Positions 40,710-48,886 of a DNA stretch of 64,000 bases are shown in pieces. The stretch's first letter is position 1; each line of letters begins with the position of its first letter. The DNA comes from Bradyrhizobium sp. SZCCHNS1050 (lineage in GTDB: Bacteria; Pseudomonadota; Alphaproteobacteria; Rhizobiales; Xanthobacteraceae). The translations under genes and the position numbers were made by a program. Location of the stretch: the NCBI RefSeq assembly GCF_032484785.1, contig NZ_JAUETR010000002.1:310001-374000 (forward strand), in the 5' to 3' direction. The notes under the pieces were generated by a model. That model ran no database searches, was not told the origin of the DNA, and saw nothing but the letters and a program-made list of their open reading frames with translations.

Positions 40710-41138
40710 ATGGCCAAGGCCCAAACACTCCCATTCTCCAAGTTTCTGGTGTCCCTCGGCGATGGCAACTCGCCGGAGGTGTTCTCGGCGCCGTGCGGGC
40801 TGAACTCGCGCAGCTTCAACCGCACGGCTGCCACCAACGAGACCAATGTGCCCGATTGCGACGATCCGGACGCGCCGTCCTGGCTCGATCGCGACATCGT
40901 GTCGATGTCGGCTGCGATCTCCGGGGCCGGCGTCGTCGCCGACGAGGACTTCGATACGTGGGAGTCGTGGTTCGACTCGGGAGCGACCAGGAACATCAAG
41001 GTGAAGCTCGGCACCCGCGAGTCCATCGGCCCCTACAAGTGCACCAAGCTCAACGTCACCGGACAGCGCGGCAGCCGTGTGACCTTCGACGTCACGCTCG
41101 ACAGCGACGGCGAGATCGCGCCGCTGGCAACGCCGTAA
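40710..41138 (+). CDS. Major tail tube protein
   Basis: A 142-residue protein (SKFLVSLGDGNSPEVFSAPC, DRDIVSMSAAISGAGVVADE, RNIKVKLGTR, GSRVTFDVTLDSDGEI). Size, beta content and order fit the tail tube subunit of long non-contractile tails. Confidence 0.8.
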   Translation: MAKAQTLPFSKFLVSLGDGNSPEVFSAPCGLNSRSFNRTAATNETNVPDCDDPDAPSWLDRDIVSMSAAISGAGVVADEDFDTWESWFDSGATRNIKVKLGTRESIGPYKCTKLNVTGQRGSRVTFDVTLDSDGEIAPLATP

Positions 41139-41150
41139 ACGTCTGGCCGT

Positions 41151-41220
41151 CATGCCCGGGCTTGACCCGGGCATCCATCCTCTTTCGAGAACGATGGATC
41201 GCCGGGTCAGGCCCGGCGAT
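41151..41220. repeat. Chromosomal-type palindromic repeat (REP-like)
   Basis: Two hairpins stand side by side: TGCCCGGG-CTTGA-CCCGGGCA (41153-41173) and ATCGCCGGG-TCAGG-CCCGGCGAT (41198-41220), linked by CCATCC/ATGGAT arms. This form (GTCATGCCCGGGCTTGACCC) is a repeat I associate with Bradyrhizobium intergenic DNA. Here it lies between two phage tail genes. Confidence 0.65.
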
Positions 41221-41243
41221 GGCGATTTGGGAAAGACGACGTC

Positions 41244-41771
41244 ATGGGCTCCAACAACGCATCGCTGCGTAACTTCAAGGCGGCGAATGCCGACCTGGTC
41301 AAGAACGTGCGCAAGAACTTCCATGAGCTGGCGCTCGCGCAGGGCGCGGAGCTCGTCGGCGACATGAAGCGCGCGATTGAGCACAACGTGTCCGGGACGC
41401 TGCAGGCCAGTGTCCGGTACGAGGATCGCACCAATGCAGATGGCAGCCGGGTGACGGTGCTGGTGATGGCCGGCGGCCCGACCACGATGAAGGACGGTTT
41501 CGACTACGCGCTGGCGGAAGAATTCGGCACTACCAAGCAGGCGCCGAAGCCGTTCTTCTATCACACTGCACGGTTCTATCGGATGGGCGGCCTGCCGCAA
41601 TATCGCGAGATGCTCGACGAGACGATCAAGGAAAACGAGATCGTGCGGCGGACGATGCAGAACAACAACTATACAATGGCGCAGGGCGGGCATGGTGAGG
41701 TCGTCATCTCGGTCGGCCATCGCGGCGCCGCCAAGGTGCAGACGACCTACAAGGGCAAACAGGTCACATGA
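41244..41771 (+). CDS. HK97 gp10-like minor tail protein
   Basis: A 175-residue protein with a helical N-terminus (ADLVKNVRKNFHELALAQGA) and the family block YALAEEFGTTKQAPKPFFYH. Such proteins act at the tail tube end. The last ~60 residues are an extension. Stop overlaps the next start. Confidence 0.75.
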   Translation: MGSNNASLRNFKAANADLVKNVRKNFHELALAQGAELVGDMKRAIEHNVSGTLQASVRYEDRTNADGSRVTVLVMAGGPTTMKDGFDYALAEEFGTTKQAPKPFFYHTARFYRMGGLPQYREMLDETIKENEIVRRTMQNNNYTMAQGGHGEVVISVGHRGAAKVQTTYKGKQVT

Positions 41772-42238
41772 GCGCGGACGGCGGCATCAGCTTTTTCTGG
41801 GGCGACGACGAGCACCGCTTCCGGCTCGCGATCGGTCAGTTTCGCGAGTTGCAGGAATGCGTCAATTTGCGCCGGATCAAGCTCGGGGCCGGCATCGTCG
41901 GCCCGATGACGCTGCTCAACGCACTGCGCACCTCCGATGCCTGGCCGGACGATGTCCGCGATATCATCCGGCTCGGCCTGGTCGGCGGCGGCATGGAGCC
42001 GAAGGACACGCACCGGCTGCTGCGGACCTATTTCGACGACGTCGACCGCTACCCGCCACTGACGCATATGCGGCCGGCGTTCCTGATCCTCACGGCCGGG
42101 TTTACGGGGCCGATCGAGGCCAAGGATGAGACCAAAAGCGATGCCGACGCGCAAAAAAAAAGCGCGGAGGCGATGACGACGTTGACCCCGACGCCGCCAT
42201 CGACTTCGGACGCATCTACGGCACCGGCGCCGCCCTAG
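41768..42238 (+). CDS. Tail assembly chaperone, short form (GTA-TAC type)
   Basis: A 156-residue zero-frame product. Residues ~5-118 resemble the gene-transfer-agent-family tail chaperone (EHRFRLAIGQFRELQECVNL, LRTSDAWPDDVRDIIRLGLV, HRLLRTYFDDVDRYPPLTHM). After the A9 run at 42154 the zero frame becomes Thr/Pro/Ser-rich and looks non-native. This equals lambda gpG; the longer gpGT-like form comes from frameshifting. Confidence 0.78.
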   Translation: MSADGGISFFWGDDEHRFRLAIGQFRELQECVNLRRIKLGAGIVGPMTLLNALRTSDAWPDDVRDIIRLGLVGGGMEPKDTHRLLRTYFDDVDRYPPLTHMRPAFLILTAGFTGPIEAKDETKSDADAQKKSAEAMTTLTPTPPSTSDASTAPAPP

Positions 42239-42381
42239 GCTTCGCGCCCGACCAGGTCGACCGCTGCTCGTTCTGGCAGCTCGGCGTCTGTGTCGACGGC
42301 TTCAACAAGGCGAATGGCAGCGAGGACAAGATCGAGCCGCCGACCGACGCCGAATTCGATGCTCTCCTGGAAAGCGCATGA
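42154..42381 (+). CDS. Tail assembly chaperone -1 frame extension
   Basis: The slippery heptamer A-AAA-AAA (42154-42160, within nine A residues) lies in the chaperone frame after GAC-GCG-CAA. A -1 slip leads to AAG-CGC and an open frame to TGA at 42379-42381, directly overlapping the tape measure ATG. It encodes natural-looking protein (GFAPDQVDRCSFWQLGVCVD, GFNKANGSEDKIEPPTDAEF, DALLESA) but has no own start codon. The fusion would be 204 residues. Order and geometry equal the G/GT system of lambda. Confidence 0.75.
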   Translation, partial: KKKRGGDDDVDPDAAIDFGRIYGTGAALGFAPDQVDRCSFWQLGVCVDGFNKANGSEDKIEPPTDAEFDALLESA

Positions 42382-44348
42382 CCGATCTCGTCGTCCAGCT
42401 CGGTGCCAGGCTCGACCAGTTCGCGGCCGACATGTCCAAGGCCGGCGACATGGCTGACGGCGCCATCAGCCGCATCGAAGGCGCGTTCTCGAGCCTCAAT
42501 CCCGGGCTCGGCGGGCTGGCTTCGTTCGGCACCGTGATTGCCGGCGCAACGGGCTCGCTCGGCGCCATGCTGGCTGGGCTGAAGGCGGTCAATTCCGAGC
42601 TCGCCAACATCGGCAAGGAAGCCGACTATGTCGGGCAGACGACCGAGCGTTTCCAGCAGATCAAGTTCGGCGCCACGCAAGGCGGCGTGTCGTCGTCGGA
42701 TGCGAGCACCGACCTCAAGCACGTCGCCGATCTCTTGGCTGATGCGAAGACCAACGAAAACTCACTGACCAAGATCCTCGACGCCAACAACATCAAGTAT
42801 CGCGATCGCAACGGCGCGATCATGGATATGAACGGCTTTCTGAAGGCCGCGGGCGAGCTAATCGGCCGCTTCGATTCGATTCCGGAAAAGACCAAGGCAG
42901 CTCAGATGCTCGGCCTGTCCGCGGGGTGGGTCGATGCGCTGAAGGGCGGGCCGGCGGCCTTCGAGGCCATCGCGTCGAGCGCCAACGCGGCCGGCGTCGT
43001 CATAGACGGCCAGACCATTGCGAAGGCGCGCAATTTCGACGAGGCCTGGAAGAAGTCGGCCGATCAGCTCGGCCTGCAGTTCAAGGCGGCCACGGCCGAT
43101 GTCGCGTCCTGGCTGGACGATCTCGTCGACCGTTCGGCCAAGCTCATCGACGGTCTCAACCGCGCCAGCAACATCCAGCCGGGGTCGGGGCAGGGCACCT
43201 TCGACGCGGTCGCGGATTCCCTCGACATCCTGCGCAAGGATGCCTCGGGCCTGCCGCAGGACTTCGAGCAGCTCAATCGCGTCATTGAGCACTATAAGTC
43301 GTTGAGCGCCGAGAAGCAGGATCCCGCTCTGCTCGCCGGCCTCGAGGAGATGCGCGACAAGGCACAACAGGCCGCCAACGCGCTGCGCGGCGTCGAGCTG
43401 CTGAAGTCTGCGGCGGCCTTCCCAGAGGGCGTTCCGACGCCCCAGGCACGGCCTGCCGCAGCCAACGAGAAAACGGGGACGGGCGTCATCCCCTCGCGCA
43501 AGACCGAAAGCACCGGCCGCGATCAGTTCGAGATCGCGGTCGACCAGATCACCAAGCGGACCGCGACCCTGAAGGCAGATACGGCGGCGGTATTCCAGAA
43601 CAATTCCGCCCAGGCGCAATTCCGGGCGGAGTTTTCCGAGCTGACCGCGATCATGCGCGACAATGGCGAGGTGACGCAGGAGCAGATCGACAAATATGAG
43701 GCGCTTCGGGCTTCGATGTCGGCCGAGCAGGCGCTGACGGCAGCTGGCATCACGCTGACCAAGGAGCATCGCGACGCCTTCCTGTCATCGTCCCAGGCTA
43801 TCGCCACTGCGACCTCGGCCTATGATCAGGCCGCGGACAAGCTGCAAAAGGTCAACAGTGCCTCGTCGCAGGTCGGGTCGGCATTGGCGTCGAGCTTTTC
43901 CGATGCCGTGGTCGAAGGCAAGAAGCTCGACGACGTTTTGTCGAGCCTGCTCAAGACGCTGGCCAAGCAGGGCATCAACTCGCTGTTCGCGTCGTTCTTC
44001 AATGTGGGCGCATCGGGCGGCCTGTCGCCGTTCGCCTCGTTGCTCTCCGGCATCATCCCGGGATTCGCCGAAGGCACCGACAATGCGCCTGGCGGCCTCG
44101 CATGGGTTGGCGAGAACGGGAAAGAGCTCGTCAATCTTCCACGCGGCGCGCAGGTCTATCCGAGCGACGTCTCGCAACGCATGACCGGCGGCAGCTCGAT
44201 CACCAACGTCTTCCACGTCGCCGGCGATGTCTCGCCCGGCACCATCGATCGGCTGCAGGCCATGGTCGTATCGGCGCATCGCAAGGTCGACAAGCTGTCG
44301 CAGGTGACGGTGTCGACGCAGCGGCTGCAGGCCACGGGAGTCGGCTGA
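42378..44348 (+). CDS. Tail tape measure protein
   Basis: A 656-residue helical protein (LVVQLGARLDQFAADMSKAG, FGTVIAGATGSLGAMLAGLK). The C-terminus has the usual LLSGIIPGFAEGTDNAPGGL and WVGENGKELVNLPRGAQVYP signature. At about 0.15 nm per residue a tail of ~100 nm is expected, so the phage should be a siphovirus with a shortish tail. Confidence 0.92.
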   Translation: MTDLVVQLGARLDQFAADMSKAGDMADGAISRIEGAFSSLNPGLGGLASFGTVIAGATGSLGAMLAGLKAVNSELANIGKEADYVGQTTERFQQIKFGATQGGVSSSDASTDLKHVADLLADAKTNENSLTKILDANNIKYRDRNGAIMDMNGFLKAAGELIGRFDSIPEKTKAAQMLGLSAGWVDALKGGPAAFEAIASSANAAGVVIDGQTIAKARNFDEAWKKSADQLGLQFKAATADVASWLDDLVDRSAKLIDGLNRASNIQPGSGQGTFDAVADSLDILRKDASGLPQDFEQLNRVIEHYKSLSAEKQDPALLAGLEEMRDKAQQAANALRGVELLKSAAAFPEGVPTPQARPAAANEKTGTGVIPSRKTESTGRDQFEIAVDQITKRTATLKADTAAVFQNNSAQAQFRAEFSELTAIMRDNGEVTQEQIDKYEALRASMSAEQALTAAGITLTKEHRDAFLSSSQAIATATSAYDQAADKLQKVNSASSQVGSALASSFSDAVVEGKKLDDVLSSLLKTLAKQGINSLFASFFNVGASGGLSPFASLLSGIIPGFAEGTDNAPGGLAWVGENGKELVNLPRGAQVYPSDVSQRMTGGSSITNVFHVAGDVSPGTIDRLQAMVVSAHRKVDKLSQVTVSTQRLQATGVG

Positions 44349-45079
44349 TGGCGGTGGTGTTCCCGCGCGCCTTGCTGCGCGAGAAGTCGCACAGCTGGAA
44401 TCTGGCAAGCACAGCCGCGACACCGGGAGTTGCGCGCACGGTCGCTATGGTCGTGCGCTCGGATGGAGGTGGGTTCTGGACCTGCACGATGTCCGACGTC
44501 AGCCTCGGTGCCAGGAGGCATGAGGCCGGCCGCGATCGCCAGCGCAATGCCACGCTGCTGTGGCGTGCGGTACGACAGCTCGCCAATGGCGGCGCAAGCC
44601 TGATGGTCGTGCCCCGCAACGATGCGCTGTTCGTTCCCTGGCCGGCCGGGATTGCGCGCGGTGTAATCGCCATACCGCATGGCGACGGCACTGCGTTTGA
44701 CGATACGACCGAGTATGAGCAGCCGGTCATCGACATCCGCAGCGATGCGGCGAGCCTGCGCGATACCGTGCTGACGCTCACGATCGCGCGGGCTGGGTCT
44801 CTGCGTGGGGGTGAGTGCTTCTCGATCCTCCATCCGAGCGCCGGGTGGCGGATGTATGAGATCGGCGCGGTGACCTATGCCAGCCCGACGCGCGCGGCGA
44901 TCCGCTTCAATCCGCCGCTGCGAGACGACGTCGCGGCCGGCACGGTGCTGGAGTTCGATCGCCCACGCTGCACGATGCGCCTGGCGGCGCCGAACGCGAT
45001 GGATCTGGCGGTGCAGCCTTGGACCTTCAACGCCGCGTCCGTGCAGTTCGTCGAGGGGTTCGATGATCAGCTTCAATGA
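44348..45079 (+). CDS. Distal tail protein-like
   Basis: A 243-residue beta-rich protein (FPRALLREKSHSWNLASTAA, FWTCTMSDVSLGARRHE, CTMRLAAPNAMDLAV). Start overlaps the tape measure stop. Place and length fit the Dit-like base of the tail tip in GTA-like phages. Confidence 0.65.
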   Translation: MAVVFPRALLREKSHSWNLASTAATPGVARTVAMVVRSDGGGFWTCTMSDVSLGARRHEAGRDRQRNATLLWRAVRQLANGGASLMVVPRNDALFVPWPAGIARGVIAIPHGDGTAFDDTTEYEQPVIDIRSDAASLRDTVLTLTIARAGSLRGGECFSILHPSAGWRMYEIGAVTYASPTRAAIRFNPPLRDDVAAGTVLEFDRPRCTMRLAAPNAMDLAVQPWTFNAASVQFVEGFDDQLQ

Positions 45080-45683
45080 CGCGGAGCTCGCCGCGCTCGG
45101 CTCGGGGATTCACCGGCTGGGCATCTTCTTCCGGCTCGACGTCGACCCCGTGGTGCGGCTGTGGCTCGGCGTCGGCAAGATCCGGCCCGGCGTCAATGTC
45201 TATGATCCCGTTGGAGCTGAATACAAGGGACTCGGCCAGATCGCCGATCTTCCGCCCTTCAAGCAGCTGACCAATGGCGCCGCGGAACGCATCACCTTCA
45301 CTCTGTCGGGCGTCTCGGGCGATGTCCTCAAGATCGCCTCGAGCGGCGATGCGCAGCAGGTCAAGGGCGCGCGCTGTGCGTATGGCTTCGCGCTGATGAG
45401 TGAGGCATGGGCGCTGCTCGGCCCGGTGCATTGGTGTGCGAATTTCACGGCCGACTATCTCTCGATCGTCCAGGCGCCGGTCGACGATATCAGCGCGTCG
45501 ATCGTCCGCACCATCTCACTGTCGTGCGGCACCTTGCTGACGTCGCGTAAGCGCCCCGGCTATTCGTTCTTCTCCAACCCGGATCAGCAGGGGCGTCATC
45601 CGGGCGACCGGTTCTGCGAACGGACGTCCGTCTACGCGAACAATTTCAACATGGGCTGGCCAACCTTTCCGAGCACGACATGA
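45063..45683 (+). CDS. Tail tip protein
   Basis: A 206-residue protein (ATG 45063, overlapping the previous gene by 17 bases). Blocks RLGIFFRLDVDPVVRLWLGV, ADLPPFKQLTNGAAERITFT and GHPGD-like RHPGDRFCERTSVYA are of the kind found in tail-tip proteins before the NlpC-like component. Role inferred from order. Confidence 0.6.
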   Translation: MISFNDAELAALGSGIHRLGIFFRLDVDPVVRLWLGVGKIRPGVNVYDPVGAEYKGLGQIADLPPFKQLTNGAAERITFTLSGVSGDVLKIASSGDAQQVKGARCAYGFALMSEAWALLGPVHWCANFTADYLSIVQAPVDDISASIVRTISLSCGTLLTSRKRPGYSFFSNPDQQGRHPGDRFCERTSVYANNFNMGWPTFPSTT

Positions 45684-46111
45684 CCCTACTGCTGGATTAT
45701 CTCGCCTCGCTGGCGCAGCGGCGATGGGCACCGGGCGTGCTCGACTGCGGCGTGTTCATGGCGGACTGGGTGGTCGCCTGTGGCCGGCCGGATCCGATCG
45801 CGGATGTGCGGGGCAGCTACGACAGCGAGCGTGGCTTTCTGCGCATCCTGCGCCGGGAGGGCGGTTTCGAGGCATCCTGTGCCGCGCGCCTGGCCCGTGT
45901 GGGTGGGGTGGAGACGGCTGATCCGGCCGCCGGCGATCTCGCCGTCGTGCTGGCGCCCTATGCGATCAGGCGGGGCAAGCTGCAATTGCGGCCGACTGGG
46001 GCAATCTGTGTCAACCCGGCGATGCGCGCCGTGATCACCTCGGATCTCGGCCTCGTCATCGCCGGGGATGACGCGCTGCCATTGATGAGAGCGTGGAAGC
46101 TCGATGGCTGA
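45680..46111 (+). CDS. NlpC/P60-like tail component (DUF6950)
   Basis: A 143-residue protein. The Cys in GVLDCGVFMADWV takes the place of the NlpC/P60 nucleophile and PAAGDLAVVLAPYA is the strand before the expected His region. Tail-tip peptidases of this type help cross peptidoglycan. A clear catalytic His is not obvious, so the role could be structural. Confidence 0.7.
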   Translation: MTLLLDYLASLAQRRWAPGVLDCGVFMADWVVACGRPDPIADVRGSYDSERGFLRILRREGGFEASCAARLARVGGVETADPAAGDLAVVLAPYAIRRGKLQLRPTGAICVNPAMRAVITSDLGLVIAGDDALPLMRAWKLDG

Positions 46112-47735
46112 GACGATCGGTCTTTTCATTCTGGAATCGATCGGCGCGACGGCCTCGATCACCGGCATCGGTGCGGCGACGGTGACGGTGGCCGGCGTCA
46201 GCGCGGCCACGATCGTCGGCACCGCGGCGATCATCGGCGCGTCGATCGGCCTGAACTATGCGCTGGCGTCGTCGGTTCGGCCAGACGTGCCGAAACCCGA
46301 GGATGGCTCGCAGTCGATCAAGCAGGCAGTTCCGCCGCGCATAAAGGGCTTCGGCACCAACCGGCTGGCGGGTTATGCGATGCTGTATGAGGCCAGCCCG
46401 ACACAGCGTCCCGGCAAGGCCTATGTCGTGAACGCGCTGCATTCCGGCGTGGTCGGGGCCTTTCGCGGCTTCTACCTGAACGACGACCTCGTCAACACCA
46501 TCGGCGACATCACCCATGGCGGGGCCGCCCAGGTCGCGGCGCAGGACGATAAGGGCAAATATGCAGCGATCTATCTCGAGACCCATCTCGGGATCGTGCC
46601 GGAGATCCCCAATTCGCTGCTGACCGTCGATCCGCAGATCAACGGCCTCTGGGGCGTCAACCATCGCGGCGATGGGGTGGCGTCGCTGACCATGCTCTGC
46701 AACGGCATCTCCAGCCCGCAGAACTTCACCAACGTCTATCCGCACAATCTGCCGTCGCCATCGGCGATCGTGGATTGCTCGCCGGTATGGGATCCGCGCG
46801 ATCCGGCGCAGAGCAGGAGCAACCCTGCAACATGGACCGTCAACAAGAATCCGGTGCTGCAGCTGATCTTCTATCTGACGGCGGAAGACGGGGGCGTCGG
46901 CCTGGACTTCGACGCGGTGATTGGGCCGAACCTCGCGGCCTGGATGGGCGAGGCGGATCTCTGCGACCAGCCGGTGGCGAGATCCGACGGATCGATGGAG
47001 CCGCGCTACCGGTCGGACGGCTGGTACACCTATGATAACGCGCCGGCTGACGTCATCGGCTCGATCCTGTCGACCTGCGACGGCTGGCTCGGCGAGGCCG
47101 GCGATGGCTCGCTGGTGATCGTCGTTGGCGTCTATCGGCCGCCGGCCGATCCGCCGATCACGGCCGATCACGTTCTCGGGTTCTCGCTCGATTACGGGCA
47201 GGCCGACGAGCAGCTGATCAACGTGCTGGACGTGACGTTTACCGACCCGGCGCAGAACTATGTGACGGTGCCGACCGAGCCGTGGCGCGACGAGGCCTCG
47301 ATCTCGCTGGTGGGTGAGACCAAGTCGAAGCCGCTCGAGCTGAAATGGGTGCAGAGCAGCTCGCAGGCGCGGCGCCTGGCGGACCGCGCCATGCAGCGGC
47401 TCAACCCCCAACTCACCGGCTCGTTCACGACGACGCTCTATGGCCTGCGCTATCTCGGCCGCCGCTGGGTACCGATTCAATATCCGTTCGTATCGGGGCT
47501 GCAGAACAACGTCGTCGAGATCCAGAACGCCGAGGTCGACCTGATGCGCGGGCGGATCCTCTGGCAGTTCAGCCTGATCGCGACCGATACGATCGAAGCC
47601 TACGACCCCGCCACCGATGAGGGCGGCGCGCCGGCATCTCCACCGAGCATCGTGCCGGTGCTGCTCCGGCGCGAGGACGGCAACCCGTATATCCGCGAGG
47701 ACGGCACGGCTTACATGCGGGAGGCATCGCTGTGA
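46104..47735 (+). CDS. Tail hub / host-specificity protein
   Basis: A 543-residue protein. A hydrophobic Ala/Gly-rich N-terminus (ATVTVAGVSAATIVGTAAII) is followed by blocks typical of lambda gpJ-like hubs in alphaproteobacterial phages (IKGFGTNRLAGYAMLYEASP, NPVLQLIFYLTAEDGGVGLD, DGWYTYDNAPADVIGSILST, SSQARRLADRAMQRLNP). The C-terminus ends in repeated REDG motifs (REDGNPYIREDGTAYMRE). Confidence 0.82.
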   Translation: MAETIGLFILESIGATASITGIGAATVTVAGVSAATIVGTAAIIGASIGLNYALASSVRPDVPKPEDGSQSIKQAVPPRIKGFGTNRLAGYAMLYEASPTQRPGKAYVVNALHSGVVGAFRGFYLNDDLVNTIGDITHGGAAQVAAQDDKGKYAAIYLETHLGIVPEIPNSLLTVDPQINGLWGVNHRGDGVASLTMLCNGISSPQNFTNVYPHNLPSPSAIVDCSPVWDPRDPAQSRSNPATWTVNKNPVLQLIFYLTAEDGGVGLDFDAVIGPNLAAWMGEADLCDQPVARSDGSMEPRYRSDGWYTYDNAPADVIGSILSTCDGWLGEAGDGSLVIVVGVYRPPADPPITADHVLGFSLDYGQADEQLINVLDVTFTDPAQNYVTVPTEPWRDEASISLVGETKSKPLELKWVQSSSQARRLADRAMQRLNPQLTGSFTTTLYGLRYLGRRWVPIQYPFVSGLQNNVVEIQNAEVDLMRGRILWQFSLIATDTIEAYDPATDEGGAPASPPSIVPVLLRREDGNPYIREDGTAYMREASL

Positions 47736-48838
47736 CAGGGAAGATCTCCGAAGATCCGGACCTCGTGCTCAACGGCACCGAGAAGTATGCCGCCAGCCGC
47801 GGCGGCGCCAATTACGGCGTGATCGGCTCGACACTCGCGGCCTGGATGGCCGCGCTCGCCGAGACATTGACCAACAAGACCATCAATGCCGCCAACAACA
47901 CGATCTCCAATCTCGGCTTGTCGATGTTCGCGAGCGGTGTCGTCGATACCGATACCACGCTTGCCGCCAACAGCGACGGCCGTGTGGCGACGCAGAAGGC
48001 GGTGAAGGCTTATGCCGATGCGCTGATCGCGGCCAACGACGCCATGGTGTTCAAGGGCGTCGTCGACTGCTCTGCAAATCCGAACTACCCCGCGGCCGAT
48101 CGCGGCTGGACCTATAAGGTCAGCGTTGCCGGCAAGATCGGGGGCGGCAGCGGCATCAATGTCGAAATTGGCGACATGCTGATCTGCATCACTGACGGCA
48201 CCGCCAGCGGCAACCAGGCAACCGTCGGCGCTGCATGGTCGATCGTGCAGGCCAACGTCGATGGCAGTGTCACTGGGCCTGCATCGTCCACGGACGGCAA
48301 TTTTGCGTTGTTCAATGGGGCGAGCGGAAAGGTCGTCAAGGATTCCGGCATTGCTCTTGCGAGCGCGGCGGATTTCAAGGCCGGCACCGCGAACAAGCTC
48401 CTGGACGCTGCGGTCCGCAGCAACACGCCATGTTTCGTGGCTCACAAGAATGGAACGAATCAGACGGGAGTCGTCAGCGCCACATGGACCCAGCTGACAT
48501 TCGGCACCGAGGTCTATGATATCGGCAACTACTTCGCGTCCAACGTCTGGACCCCGCCGGCCGGCAAGGTGCATCTCAGCGCATCGTTCTATGCGACTGG
48601 AACGATCGCCGGCGGAGCCCTGGTCGGCGTTGCGATTGCCAAAAACGGCGCCAATCTGCGGCATGCATTCGTACCTTCCGGCAGCAACTTCGGTGGTGCA
48701 TCGATCTCATGCGACGATGTCGCCAACGGTACCGATACCTATAGCGTGTTCATCTACGTCACGACGACATCAGGCACGGCAACGGTCGATGGCGGCAGCC
48801 AGAACACGCATTTCAGCGGGCACTGGCTGAGCCCGTAG
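47732..48838 (+). CDS. Tail fibre protein with C1q-like tip
   Basis: A 368-residue protein. The N-terminus (ISEDPDLVLNGTEKYAASRG) should attach to the hub. The middle has short repeats (NKTINAANNTISNLG, GRVATQKAVKAYADALIAAN). Residues ~235-368 look like a C1q/TNF-type jelly roll (TWTQLTFGTEVYDIGNYFAS, HLSASFYATGTIAGGALVGV), a trimeric receptor-binding fold. Confidence 0.7.
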   Translation: MTGKISEDPDLVLNGTEKYAASRGGANYGVIGSTLAAWMAALAETLTNKTINAANNTISNLGLSMFASGVVDTDTTLAANSDGRVATQKAVKAYADALIAANDAMVFKGVVDCSANPNYPAADRGWTYKVSVAGKIGGGSGINVEIGDMLICITDGTASGNQATVGAAWSIVQANVDGSVTGPASSTDGNFALFNGASGKVVKDSGIALASAADFKAGTANKLLDAAVRSNTPCFVAHKNGTNQTGVVSATWTQLTFGTEVYDIGNYFASNVWTPPAGKVHLSASFYATGTIAGGALVGVAIAKNGANLRHAFVPSGSNFGGASISCDDVANGTDTYSVFIYVTTTSGTATVDGGSQNTHFSGHWLSP

Positions 48839-48886
48839 CAGGTCCCCGTCCGGTCACATTCATTCGACACTGAAAGGCTCTACAGC

